This document shows, piece after piece, positions 46,953 to 54,975 of a stretch of DNA of 64,000 bases. The notes beneath the pieces were generated by a model that worked only from the letters and a program-made list of their open reading frames with translations, was not told the origin of the DNA and did no database searches. The first letter of the stretch is position 1. Each line of letters begins with the position of its first letter. This stretch comes from a virus: IMG/VR virus record IMGVR_UViG_3300033155_000498, positions 1-64,000 of that record. One strand, given 5' to 3'. Position numbers and translations under genes: made by a program.

Positions 46953-48470
46953 ATGAGATTTAGAGAGTTTAACATATTAACCGAAGCACGTGGATTAGCA
47001 AGTCGTACAATCGGTGACAAGTTTGAATCAGACGGCGCTGAGGATATGTCCTTTGAAGGAATTGCCTTCTACCCACAATCAGGTAAGTTTGAAACCCCAG
47101 AAGAACTTGCAGACGAAATAGAAAATGCTGAATATGAATACGGTGCAATTATATGGTTGAACCAAGTACCCAAATCAGGTGGGTTTGGTGTTGTTAGCTT
47201 TGAAACAAAAAATGGCGGGGTTGTACACTACGGGCGTTTCTTTAAAATTATTAAAGCTATGCATGATCAAATGGCATGGACCAATAAGGATATTCCAGGG
47301 TACAGTCTTGCAACTAAGTCTGGCGCTAAAGAAACCGCCGGAATGCAACCATCAGATGTGTTAACACAAACCGATAACCTTACTCCAGCATCTATTGTTA
47401 AACAGATTGCCGTTAAGTTCGGTAAGAATAATCCACTAACTAAAGTGGCTGCTTCTGTTGCACGTGGTAAGAAATTTCCAATTACAATACTAAAACAAGA
47501 AGGCTTGAGTTTTGAAGCGTTCCGTGATTACTTCTGCGAAATGTTACACCCAATTGCATTAATGAAACACACTACCACCGGTAATGCTGTTGAAGCTGAA
47601 AAGCAATTCCTTCCAGGTAGTAGCTTTGCTGAATGTTCTATTAGTTTCAGCACTTCCAAAACAGAAGGATTAAGCGATAGCATCCTTGTTAACCCAACTG
47701 GACAGAACGTTAAAGTTAGCAGTAAAGGTAAATCAGGCGGTGCCCAAGCAGGCGTTAAGAACCTAACAGATGCAATACACGAATTAAAGGATCCAAAGCT
47801 AGTAAGAAAACACAAAGACATTATTGAGCTTATTGATCGTATCACAACCGCTGGCGCAAAAGAAGCACCATCTGAACTTGCAATGCATTATAAAATGATT
47901 AACCAAAAGGAAGCAGGTTTAGTTACTAGATTGCAAACAATGGTTAATTCAGGACTAACACACAAGCAGGTCCTTAAGGGTGGTTACCTAACAAAACGTT
48001 TACAAAAGATTTACGCGAACCGTAATGCAAAGGATCCATCTAAAGTAAATCCACATGCACACATGGTTGCTGCGCTTGCTTTCTTAGTAAGCGATTATAT
48101 TAACAGCAAGACTACATTTGGTAAGTCCGCTGCTAATATACTTAATAATGCTGGCTTAGTTACTGTTGATACTAAAGCTAAGGAAACAGCTAAAGAATGG
48201 ATACTTGAAGATTTTGTATCTAAATTCCCAGGCGATTCTATTACAGGTGTGTTGTTATCAGCACAAAAGAACTACGCGAGTACTACGTTCCGCGGTAACT
48301 TTACATTTAAGATACTTAAGAACAATGCTGATCCAAAGGCGTTTGCTGATGTTAAAATGGATAAGGCTCCGGACGTTAAGAAGAAACCTAAAAAGAAAAA
48401 GTTATCTGCTGCTAGTGGTGGTACTAAGAAACCTGCTAAGAAAGGCACTACACAAAGAAGTAAACGTTAA
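46953..48470 (+). CDS. Large capsid-targeting-peptide protein, 505 aa
   Basis: N-terminus MRFREFNILTEARGLASR: the same leader logic, with L-T-E-A as predicted cut. The middle contains SILVNPTGQNVKVSSKGKSG followed by GAQAGVKNLTDAI, which resembles the E/D-x-K core of restriction-type nucleases but lacks the preceding acid in clear form. The C-terminus is Lys-rich (DVKKKPKKKKLSAASG; KKPAKKGTTQRSKR), suited to DNA binding. Probably packed with the DNA; function unknown. On the plus strand, convergent with 48467-48715. Confidence 0.62.
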   Translation: MRFREFNILTEARGLASRTIGDKFESDGAEDMSFEGIAFYPQSGKFETPEELADEIENAEYEYGAIIWLNQVPKSGGFGVVSFETKNGGVVHYGRFFKIIKAMHDQMAWTNKDIPGYSLATKSGAKETAGMQPSDVLTQTDNLTPASIVKQIAVKFGKNNPLTKVAASVARGKKFPITILKQEGLSFEAFRDYFCEMLHPIALMKHTTTGNAVEAEKQFLPGSSFAECSISFSTSKTEGLSDSILVNPTGQNVKVSSKGKSGGAQAGVKNLTDAIHELKDPKLVRKHKDIIELIDRITTAGAKEAPSELAMHYKMINQKEAGLVTRLQTMVNSGLTHKQVLKGGYLTKRLQKIYANRNAKDPSKVNPHAHMVAALAFLVSDYINSKTTFGKSAANILNNAGLVTVDTKAKETAKEWILEDFVSKFPGDSITGVLLSAQKNYASTTFRGNFTFKILKNNADPKAFADVKMDKAPDVKKKPKKKKLSAASGGTKKPAKKGTTQRSKR

Positions 48471-48715
48471 CTACAATATTCGTGTGCTAATTCGTTTATT
48501 AGATCATCACACTGCTCGTTAAGCTCATCCATTTGTTCATCCGGCACAACCGTACCATCATTGAATTCTGCATACCCAATAAAAGCGTCACAGAAGTCTG
48601 GATAGTCGTTCATGTTAACATCTTCAATTTCAAAAGTGCTTTCATTGACATTGTTAATATCAAATGGAATTCTCTTTAATGCTTCGAATGTATCTTCTGC
48701 TGTATAGTCTGTCAT
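48467..48715 (-). CDS. Small acidic protein, 82 aa
   Basis: Acidic (DVNMNDYPDFCDAFIGY; DEQMDELNEQCDDLINEL). Preceded by GGAGAG and by a stable hairpin in the leader. Could be a mimic-type inhibitor; no direct evidence. Confidence 0.57.
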   Translation of the reverse strand: MTDYTAEDTFEALKRIPFDINNVNESTFEIEDVNMNDYPDFCDAFIGYAEFNDGTVVPDEQMDELNEQCDDLINELAHEYCS

Positions 48716-48730
48716 GGTATTCTCTCCAGT

Positions 48731-48757
48731 TGGAAAGGACCTTATCAGTCCTTTCCA
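48731..48757 (-). promoter_or_regulatory. Perfect hairpin in the leader of 48467-48715
   Basis: TGGAAAGGAC, 7-nt loop, GTCCTTTCCA. It begins about where the transcript from the promoter at 48763-48791 would start, and has no T-run. It ends a few bases before the ribosome site, so it may stabilise the 5' end. Confidence 0.5.
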
Positions 48758-48762
48758 GTGGG

Positions 48763-48791
48763 ATTGTAAATCTCTATAGGGCTATTGTCAT
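48763..48791 (-). promoter_or_regulatory. Probable sigma-70 promoter
   Basis: ATGACA (48791-48786), 17 nt, TACAAT (48768-48763). Confidence 0.5.
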
Positions 48792-48823
48792 CCCCTCTTA
48801 GTTCTTAATGAGTATTTAAAGTT

Positions 48824-48865
48824 TTAGTTAGGGGAATCTCGAATATTTGGAATATTATTATTCAT
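48824..48865 (-). CDS. Possible 13-codon leader ORF
   Basis: MNNNIPNIRDSPN with AAAGGAG 7 nt before its ATG, an ideal ribosome site in the 48716-48976 gap. It is followed by TAAATA and a sigma-70 promoter. May be a leader peptide or chance. The remaining 48866-48976 holds short hairpins (CCTTGTACGCTCTGCAAGG) and no gene. Confidence 0.3.
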   Translation of the reverse strand: MNNNIPNIRDSPN

Positions 48866-48976
48866 AGCATAACTCCTTTGTTGAGGGTAACCGTCATACC
48901 TTGCAGAGCGTACAAGGATGAGCGGGTTCTACTTTCTATTATCTCTTAGTTTATTGTTTTAAAGGCCTTTATCAGC

Positions 48977-49345
48977 TTATTGCATCTGTGCCTGCCGGCT
49001 CCTATCACACCCGTGAATTCTTTCGTACTGTTCAATATTACTTAGTGCCTGTTCATAATATGAACAAGTTTTTTCTTTGTTCTTTACGTACATCTTTGAG
49101 ATTAAGTATTGCTCCTCACGCAAGAGTTCGCTTTCGCCACAGTTTTCTAATGGCTCTACATTCAAAGTCGTAAAGTTAGGATCGACTAATCCTGATCTAC
49201 TTTTATAGGTTGGATCTTTGAAGTTTAATATAAGCGATCCTGCTATATACGAGAAACTTCCGTTTTCGAGATGCTTTTTCATAATCGGAATAGAGAGCGT
49301 TGCTCGTTCAAGTCGACGAATTGGATCAATAAGTTCTTTACTCAT
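48977..49345 (-). CDS. Small protein of unknown function, 122 aa
   Basis: Start at 49345 with AAAGGAAG. Helical ends and a Cys-containing tail (CSYYEQALSNIEQYERIHGC). Unrecognised member of the early cluster read from the promoter at 54816. Confidence 0.56.
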   Translation of the reverse strand: MSKELIDPIRRLERATLSIPIMKKHLENGSFSYIAGSLILNFKDPTYKSRSGLVDPNFTTLNVEPLENCGESELLREEQYLISKMYVKNKEKTCSYYEQALSNIEQYERIHGCDRSRQAQMQ

Positions 49346-49349
49346 AATC

Positions 49350-49994
49350 TTATCTTCCTTTCCAACCCTTAAGGGCGGCAAATGTTAGTAATTGAACATG
49401 CTCATCGTTTGGCATTGTAAACGTTTCCGTTATACTGTCAAACTTAAATTCTTTAGATTTATCGGTTAGGTCATCGCCTGTGATTGCCCAAACATTATGA
49501 TTGGTCCAGCGTGTAATACGACCGATGCCTAATCTTTTACCTGGCATAACACCAATAACCCAATCACCTTTTTGAAGTTCCTGCATGTACTTGTTAACAG
49601 GATTCGTAACTTCTACTTTCTCGTGCGTTTCAGTATTGCGAATGTATTCAGTTTGGTGCTGGCCAACAAGTGCTTTTGTATACGAAGCGTTAATACGACC
49701 TTTTTGTTTGCGTCCATCCACTTTATATATAAAAGTGCCACCATATGTTATGATCTGGTTTGCTTTATGGTACTTAGTTTCATCATCGTACGTGTCAACT
49801 TCTATATCTACTACTCTAGCAATAGTGCCTTTAGTTGCAGTAGACGTGATTTCAATAAAAGTATCTTCTGGAACGACAATGTCGCCAACTTTAATAAGTG
49901 TATCCACGAAGCCTTTTTTGCCCTGCCAATCTGTAGTCTCTCTTGTTCTAGCTTCAACACCAGAACAACTTTTTAAAATAGTACTTAATGACAT
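49350..49994 (-). CDS. Beta-rich protein of unknown function, 214 aa
   Basis: Start in a TAATG junction at 49994. Strands throughout, with VGDIVVPEDTFIEITSTATK and KGDWVIGVMPGKRLGIGRIT suggesting two KOW/SH3-like barrels. Function unknown. Confidence 0.58.
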   Translation of the reverse strand: MSLSTILKSCSGVEARTRETTDWQGKKGFVDTLIKVGDIVVPEDTFIEITSTATKGTIARVVDIEVDTYDDETKYHKANQIITYGGTFIYKVDGRKQKGRINASYTKALVGQHQTEYIRNTETHEKVEVTNPVNKYMQELQKGDWVIGVMPGKRLGIGRITRWTNHNVWAITGDDLTDKSKEFKFDSITETFTMPNDEHVQLLTFAALKGWKGR

Positions 49995-50236
49995 TATGTT
50001 TTCCTTGTTAATCCTAATACTGTTTGGTATTTGTCCCACGCATCTTTAAGAGTAGGGTTTCTATCGCGGAGACGAAGTTCTTCAAGTTCTAGATGTATTG
50101 CATCTTTTTCAGCATCCGCTACCTTCTTCCTTAATTTAAGAATTGTTTGGCCAATATCATTAAGGGCGCCGCCTGTGATAGTATACGTCTTTTCGTCGTA
50201 TACTCTTTTTGGATCAAAAGTGGAGTCCTTAGGCAT
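49994..50236 (-). CDS. DAWxKYQ-family small protein, distant copy, 80 aa
   Basis: C-terminal RDRNPTLKDAWDKYQTVLGL is the signature of the array at 2408-3907, 46 kb away. Before it runs a coiled-coil-like helix (KKVADAEKDAIHLELEELRL). Overlaps its neighbours by one base. The separated copy shows the family is not only a local duplication. Confidence 0.65.
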   Translation of the reverse strand: MPKDSTFDPKRVYDEKTYTITGGALNDIGQTILKLRKKVADAEKDAIHLELEELRLRDRNPTLKDAWDKYQTVLGLTRKT

Positions 50237-50664
50237 TAGTCTTTAACCGCCTTCAAGAAAGCGTATGCCTTGTGATACTTCGTAATACGATCGTGATCCT
50301 TAGGACGGAGACCCTTAAGACGATGTGCATCACTGTTATGACGTAAGTCAGCCATCTTAATTGCACGGGCAATTGGACTAACTGAAATCCGCATAATGTA
50401 ATCATCGTAACTTTCACCCTTTCGATGTGTAAGTAGAACAATTATATTAACCGTATGCGGATTAAAGCCTGTTTCGATTAGCTTCTCTGCTGTCCAGGTT
50501 GTGTCTTCAATTAGGTCGTGTAGCACCGCGGCAATCATTGCTTCAACGCCAAGATGCCTTACCTTATACATCACATGTAAGCAATGCATAATATATGGAG
50601 TGCCACCCTTATCAAACACATTTGTGAATGCTGTGGCTGCGATTGCGATTGCTTTATCTAACAT
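50236..50664 (-). CDS. RelA/SpoT-type HD hydrolase, MESH1-like, 142 aa
   Basis: Hydrolase half of SpoT in miniature: GGTPYIMHCL (His27), VLHDLIEDT (His49-Asp50 with Glu53-Asp54), THRKGESYDDYI and KMADLRHNSD (Asp106, Asn110). These match the Mn-binding residues of (p)ppGpp hydrolases (SpoT, MESH1). No synthetase domain. Predicted to remove (p)ppGpp, blunting the stringent response; HD hydrolases can have other nucleotide substrates. Has AAGGAAA before the start. Confidence 0.82.
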   Translation of the reverse strand: MLDKAIAIAATAFTNVFDKGGTPYIMHCLHVMYKVRHLGVEAMIAAVLHDLIEDTTWTAEKLIETGFNPHTVNIIVLLTHRKGESYDDYIMRISVSPIARAIKMADLRHNSDAHRLKGLRPKDHDRITKYHKAYAFLKAVKD

Positions 50665-50911
50665 TTTCTGTTTCCTTAATTTTGTTCACTGTCATTATCT
50701 TAATAGCTTCCCTAACTTCATCAATATCTAAATTGAATGCTGTCGCTAGGGTTGCGGCATAGGTATGAAAACTAATACTTTCCATTGGTTTCTCTTTACC
50801 CATTGACGTATTTCTTTGAATCTCTTGAGCTGCTGCTTCAGCAATACGTTCAGCTGCAAATGTAAAATTCACATACGTGTCTGCACCAATTATTAACTTA
50901 TTCGATGTCAT
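50654..50911 (-). CDS. Small helical protein, 85 aa
   Basis: NKLIIGADTYVNFTFAAERI start, then helices with an AATLATAFNLDIDEVREAIK segment. GAGGAAA before the ATG. Overlaps the HD gene by 11 nt, so co-translated. Unknown function. Confidence 0.58.
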   Translation of the reverse strand: MTSNKLIIGADTYVNFTFAAERIAEAAAQEIQRNTSMGKEKPMESISFHTYAATLATAFNLDIDEVREAIKIMTVNKIKETENVR

Positions 50912-51563
50912 GGATCATTTTCCTCATCTGTTTTCTGCTGCGCTTTGTTTTAATACGGTCATCGTCCGTTTGCATCATGCTTAATACTTTGCGGCACAAC
51001 TCGTAATTTGATTTAACACGTGGATCACTTATAAGATCTACGTTCGGATCTTTCCTGTCAGGATCATCATAGCATCCATAATACCCATTTACAAGTGGCA
51101 GGTACCAATGTATTAACTCTCGTATTCCAGCGCGCCAATCTGGATGAATGCTTTCTGGGTTGTCTGCTGCCTTGCCCATCGCACAATAATCCCAGCTTAA
51201 TGGATACATGGAGGTAAATGACATTCTACAATTTGTGTGGTGAATGTCCTGGCACAGATAATCAATATGCTTCTCTGTAAAGTCACGCACAACACCTTCG
51301 TACTCCAGTCGGATCTTTTCGCTCTCTTCCATTACGTCAGAACATTTAGCAAAATTGTATGGCTCGGGCGGATCAATGTGTTCTGGCATTACTTCGTCTG
51401 CTTCCCACGGGTTAACAAGTTTACCATCTACCCATGTGCAAGCGTTACCATTAACTGCAAACAGGTGATGTAGACATTCTAAACGCGAAGGGAAAATGCT
51501 TGGATGGGCAAGCATCATACGCTTAACCTCTAGATCCAAACTGTTTAGTTCTTCACTTTGCAT
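50898..51563 (-). CDS. Protein of unknown function, 221 aa
   Basis: Cys- and Trp-rich helical protein (NGNACTWVDGKLVNPW; DIHHTNCRMSFTSMYPLSWD; GYYGCYDDPDR) with a basic C-terminus (KTKRSRKQMRKM). AAGGAT precedes the start. No family recognised. Confidence 0.6.
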   Translation of the reverse strand: MQSEELNSLDLEVKRMMLAHPSIFPSRLECLHHLFAVNGNACTWVDGKLVNPWEADEVMPEHIDPPEPYNFAKCSDVMEESEKIRLEYEGVVRDFTEKHIDYLCQDIHHTNCRMSFTSMYPLSWDYCAMGKAADNPESIHPDWRAGIRELIHWYLPLVNGYYGCYDDPDRKDPNVDLISDPRVKSNYELCRKVLSMMQTDDDRIKTKRSRKQMRKMIHDIE

Positions 51564-51996
51564 TACTTGATCCTTGCTTAAGGTTTTTCAGTACCAAGTT
51601 CTTTGGAATGTCGCGGAGTTCTTTTCCTACAAATATTGATATTATATAAAAGAACGCTAGTACATAATGACCAAACCAAATAAACACACATGTCACGCAT
51701 AAATCATACATTAAGTCGATTGGAAATGGTATCACTGATTTTGGCATTTCCCTAGCCAACTTTTCCTTTATCTTACCTTTATCTTCATTAGCTTCAGCAC
51801 CATCAACCATTAAAGCGACCATAAACAAAAGACTAATTACTGCCGTAACCCAACCCATAAACAAGGCAATGTTCTTTGCGCCTTCTATAGGCTCTTCAAC
51901 TATAAAGCCATAATACAGAGCGGCTGCAAAGATGCTATTAATTACAATATATCTTAGACCGCGATATACTGGATGATTTGATATAGTTTTCCACAT
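51553..51996 (-). CDS. Membrane protein, 147 aa
   Basis: Start at 51996 in a TAATG junction. Hydrophobic stretches at about 16-31, 42-64 and 93-120; a charged loop between them (EANEDKGKIKEKLAREM). Not recognised. Confidence 0.58.
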   Translation of the reverse strand: MWKTISNHPVYRGLRYIVINSIFAAALYYGFIVEEPIEGAKNIALFMGWVTAVISLLFMVALMVDGAEANEDKGKIKEKLAREMPKSVIPFPIDLMYDLCVTCVFIWFGHYVLAFFYIISIFVGKELRDIPKNLVLKNLKQGSSNAK

Positions 51997-52199
51997 TATA
52001 CGAATACTCCTAACTTGTCTGCCCAAAAATAAACTTGGAACAGAGCTGATGGATACCAAATTAAAAAGTGGCCCGGAGAGCAGATGCCCGGAATGAGATA
52101 CGGTAAGGTCATGTCGTTACCAAGTATCAAACCCATGAACTTGATCGTTGCTGTAATAACCATTACGGCTGTAAAAATAAATAGTATTTCAATTATCAT
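51996..52199 (-). CDS. Small membrane protein, 67 aa
   Basis: One strong N-terminal hydrophobic helix (IIEILFIFTAVMVITATIKF) and a weaker one. ATGA with the HNH gene upstream. Function unknown. Confidence 0.55.
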   Translation of the reverse strand: MIIEILFIFTAVMVITATIKFMGLILGNDMTLPYLIPGICSPGHFLIWYPSALFQVYFWADKLGVFV

Positions 52200-52657
52200 G
52201 CTGCTTGCTCCATATCTGTTGTGTCATTATACACATATTCTTGGATTAAATCATCCACTGTTTTACCAATTTGCATCGCATATCGGGCAACAATAAAACC
52301 GTTCTTTATTAAGTTCGCTTTCTTTTTAGCTGCATCACGTGCCGGCTTCTCAAGAAGGTTTTGCAGTAATTCATCGTAGTGTTCGAAAAACTCTTCTAGC
52401 GACAGATCTGCTTTTAATGTATTGCACCTGCTACATGCACAAACACCATTTTCCATTGTAACTTTACCGCCCTGGCAATCCGGTACAACATGATCGAATG
52501 TTGCCATTAAAGGCCTGTGCGCTATATAGAATCCTTTTGATACTTCGCTACGTAAAAACATGTCTGGTGTTCCGCAGTATCCACATAGACCATTTTGGCG
52601 TTGATACAGGCGGATTACCCTTTCTTGTGTGTAACCCGCTATCCATTCCTTTCTCAT
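52196..52657 (-). CDS. HNH endonuclease-like protein, 153 aa
   Basis: CGYCGTP, then TFDHVVPDCQGG, then NGVCACSRCNTLKAD: the zinc CxxC pair and H-D-H...N layout of an HNH nuclease. May be a free-standing phage endonuclease in host DNA degradation or a homing enzyme. C-terminal helical part (LIKNGFIVARYAMQIG) is unlike common HNH proteins. Confidence 0.8.
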   Translation of the reverse strand: MRKEWIAGYTQERVIRLYQRQNGLCGYCGTPDMFLRSEVSKGFYIAHRPLMATFDHVVPDCQGGKVTMENGVCACSRCNTLKADLSLEEFFEHYDELLQNLLEKPARDAAKKKANLIKNGFIVARYAMQIGKTVDDLIQEYVYNDTTDMEQAA

Positions 52658-52968
52658 TATATCGATTCTCCGGCTGCGTCTTCATGCATACCTTCAATTT
52701 CGTTTCGTAAGCGTTCAATCTCTTTTGCTGCTTCGTTGCTCAGATTTTTTTCAATAATTTGAACGGTGAGCGGATCAGTATCGGCAGCGTCTTTTATGCA
52801 GTGCAAAAGATATTCGCGTGATTCCAATTGTGCCCGGAGGCGCTCAATTTCTTTTGCTGCTTCTTCGCAATAAGAAGGGTGCCAATGGTCGCCACAGATG
52901 TTGGTTTTACCGTCGGCAATATCCCTAAGAATTTCTGTAATGTCAGGATTGTATATTTTCTGTTTCAT
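52657..52968 (-). CDS. Coiled-coil small protein with two EAAKEIERLR repeats, 103 aa
   Basis: EEAAKEIERLRAQLESRE and NEAAKEIERLRNEIEGM are near-identical heptad segments 40 residues apart. N-terminal HWHPSYC could bind metal. Start at 52968, 6 nt from AGGAAG. This repeat type is frequent in small phage proteins (Ea22-like). Function unknown. Confidence 0.6.
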   Translation of the reverse strand: MKQKIYNPDITEILRDIADGKTNICGDHWHPSYCEEAAKEIERLRAQLESREYLLHCIKDAADTDPLTVQIIEKNLSNEAAKEIERLRNEIEGMHEDAAGESI

Positions 52969-53260
52969 TTGCATCTTCCTGGGCCATCTCCGTTGTCAGC
53001 TGTATTAGATCTTCGTCTGTTACACCTTCAAACATAGTCGGTGAAAACTTTTTGTAGTACACAATAGCCGAACCAATTGTATGATTAAGAAGTTTGCTTG
53101 CTACACGTTGTTTGACATACTTCTTAATTTTATTAATCCGTTTTGTTTTTGCTGCCTTACGTGCTGCATGTAGTTTTGGCAGACGGAATATATAATAACA
53201 CGACATCCATCCTGCGCCAAATCCAAACAGTGCGCCAATTATAAGTGGTGTGTGATCCAT
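52943..53260 (-). CDS. N-terminally anchored small membrane protein, 105 aa
   Basis: One hydrophobic segment (PLIIGALFGFGAGWMSCYYI) followed by a very basic stretch (KLHAARKAAKTKRINKIKK) and an acidic end. Starts in the usual one-base overlap. Unknown. Confidence 0.57.
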   Translation of the reverse strand: MDHTPLIIGALFGFGAGWMSCYYIFRLPKLHAARKAAKTKRINKIKKYVKQRVASKLLNHTIGSAIVYYKKFSPTMFEGVTDEDLIQLTTEMAQEDANETENIQS

Positions 53261-53751
53261 TATATCGTATCCTTCTTGCCATTAATGATAACGAAACGGT
53301 GCGCGCCTTCTGCGCTCGATGAGTTATCGTAATAATAATTTACTGTGCCTGTGTTGGTTGCCACACCTTCAATTAACACGTCAGCACCAAGCACAATGTC
53401 TTCATGATAACGAGTATAAACATATTTGTACACGAACGTCATCTTGCCCCAGTACACTTTCTCGCCTATCTTCTCTTCAATGTCACGCATTGCATTAGCA
53501 ATCGTCCTGCGACGCTGTGGCATGAACTTATGTAATTCTTCTATACCATCTTCCCACTTACTATATGTTTTGCCTGGACCTGCCCTAACGGCTTTTACAG
53601 GTTGGAATGATGCCCGCGGTAGATTCAGTGCGCGTTGTATCCTAAGATACTTTGCTTGGTTTGTTTTGCCATCGGCATATACTCTAACAGTAGGATCAGT
53701 AATACCTTTAAGTGTATCCCATGTATCTTGCTGTTCTGCTACTAGGCTCAT
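53260..53751 (-). CDS. Protein of unknown function, 163 aa
   Basis: MRDIEEKIGEKVYWGKMTFV and VYTRYHEDIVLGADVLI show a mixed fold; no catalytic motif. One of the longer genes of the early block. Confidence 0.58.
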   Translation of the reverse strand: MSLVAEQQDTWDTLKGITDPTVRVYADGKTNQAKYLRIQRALNLPRASFQPVKAVRAGPGKTYSKWEDGIEELHKFMPQRRRTIANAMRDIEEKIGEKVYWGKMTFVYKYVYTRYHEDIVLGADVLIEGVATNTGTVNYYYDNSSSAEGAHRFVIINGKKDTI

Positions 53752-53990
53752 TTCACTTCCTCTGCGCTAACCAGGACACGTTCCTGCTCGCCCGGTTTAA
53801 GTGTATCGTTAAAATAGTCAATTACCATCTGAGCATATTCTCTAGCGGGTAAACCTTTTGGCGCGCCAGCTATGCAACCACAACTGGTATCAAACTCTTC
53901 TTCCCAGGTGTCTTTCCACGTTTTATCATTTTGTAAACGTTTGAAAGTTATGTATGCATCACAGAACTGTACTGTCATTTTAACTAGCAT
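53748..53990 (-). CDS. Small protein with CGC motif, 80 aa
   Basis: DTSCGCIAGAPKGLPAREYA lies in the middle; N-terminal strand/helix (VQFCDAYITFKRLQND). ATGA overlap downstream. Not recognised. Confidence 0.55.
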   Translation of the reverse strand: MLVKMTVQFCDAYITFKRLQNDKTWKDTWEEEFDTSCGCIAGAPKGLPAREYAQMVIDYFNDTLKPGEQERVLVSAEEVK

Positions 53991-54192
53991 TTGATAACCT
54001 CTTAAATACTTTCTGGTAATTTAATCCTTCATCAAATCCTTCAAACCAAGCCTTGGATTCTGCTGCATCACGCTCCACGGTAGCTGGGTAACGAATTCGG
54101 TCTGTACAACGATATGGTCCACCCGGACGATAATTCTCGTTCCAGGTCTTACCAGTCATGTATCCGTCTTTGAAAGAGTTACGTTTGTCCAT
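53980..54192 (-). CDS. Small protein, 70 aa
   Basis: YMTGKTWNENYRPGGPYRCT and SKAWFEGFDEGLNYQ; the repeated aromatic G-x-x-W pattern resembles small proteins that bind nucleic acid. Unknown. Confidence 0.55.
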   Translation of the reverse strand: MDKRNSFKDGYMTGKTWNENYRPGGPYRCTDRIRYPATVERDAAESKAWFEGFDEGLNYQKVFKRLSNAS

Positions 54193-54464
54193 TATTCGTT
54201 CCAGTGAAAACCTTTAAAATATGAAACCTGGATTTCAGCAGTTGAGCTTCCAGGATAGTAACCAGACTGTACGTTAAAACCTTCGCGTACTAAAAAGCGT
54301 TCTGTGGTTTGACGTTCCTCTGGTGTTTTCAAACTAATGTAAACCATGCTACGTCTACCATATGTTTCATCTGAGACGTTGCTATGCTTCAATCCTTTAG
54401 CTGACCACAATGTGGTTTTGAAATGTGTGTCAAGTGCTGCAAACAATTTTTTCTTGGATTTCAT
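54192..54464 (-). CDS. Small basic protein, 90 aa
   Basis: KKKLFAALDTHFKTTLW start; strands VYISLKTPEE and AEIQVSYFKGF. Starts one base before the upstream stop. Unknown. Confidence 0.55.
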   Translation of the reverse strand: MKSKKKLFAALDTHFKTTLWSAKGLKHSNVSDETYGRRSMVYISLKTPEERQTTERFLVREGFNVQSGYYPGSSTAEIQVSYFKGFHWNE

Positions 54465-54776
54465 TTAGCTGCTCCAGTAGTTTTCGGAAGCTGGTGAAGT
54501 GCTAAAATTTGCATTTACACTTTCTTCGAAATCTTCGCCTGTCATTGCATTTTTACGTGTAACTGTTTTTTCAATGTTAGCGTGGAAGTCACTGGACTCA
54601 GCAACTGCAAAGTCTGCTTTAACTAAGTTGTCACCCAACTTACCTTTATTGTCCTGGCGTGTCAATGCTGCTTTAGCTGCGCCTTCGCTTTTAAATGATT
54701 CTTTATAACAACCTACTGAACGAGCTGGTATGCTCAAAATCTGTGTAGTTGCTTTGTTGTATATTACATGTGACAT
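54465..54776 (-). CDS. First gene of the early operon, 103 aa
   Basis: Ser/Ala/Lys-rich (AAKAALTRQDNKGKLG) with a VTRKNAMTGEDFEESV core. AGGAA lies 8 nt before the ATG. It is directly downstream of the promoter at 54816-54843, and about 13 genes follow in the same direction. Confidence 0.58.
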   Translation of the reverse strand: MSHVIYNKATTQILSIPARSVGCYKESFKSEGAAKAALTRQDNKGKLGDNLVKADFAVAESSDFHANIEKTVTRKNAMTGEDFEESVNANFSTSPASENYWSS

Positions 54777-54815
54777 AGTTGAATTCCTGTTTAGTTTTAT
54801 ATTTTGTATACTGTA

Positions 54816-54843
54816 AGTATAGCAGATATGCTCAAAAGGTCTA
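54816..54843 (-). promoter_or_regulatory. Sigma-70 early promoter of the 49-54 kb operon
   Basis: TAGACC (54843-54838), 16 nt, TATACT (54821-54816). GTAGACCTTTTGAGC resembles the 45845 promoter (GTAGACCTTTGGCG). Confidence 0.7.
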
Positions 54844-54870
54844 CCTTTTGGTAAAATTCGTTATCTAATA

Positions 54871-54944
54871 AAATCAATGACTTACAAAATAGTTGTACGT
54901 GTTGTAAAATCAATGACTTAGCACCTATATGAATCAATGACTTA
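54871..54944. repeat. Cluster 2 of the 14-bp direct repeat
   Basis: AAATCAATGACTTA at 54871-54884 and 54907-54920, plus GAATCAATGACTTA at 54931-54944. It lies between the early promoter and the plus-strand EAL gene, in the 54844-54975 stretch that has no gene. Confidence 0.75.
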
Positions 54945-54975
54945 GCTTAACTAGTGTTTACGCGGGTCTTAGACA

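Noticed and set aside
48866-48976. tRNA gene suggested by a GGGTTC-like stretch
   Set aside because: No acceptor stem or anticodon arm could be built around it.
45342-54944. CRISPR-like array for the AAATCAATGACTTA copies
   Set aside because: Repeats are only 14 bp, spacing is irregular (24 to over 100 bp), and no Cas gene is present.
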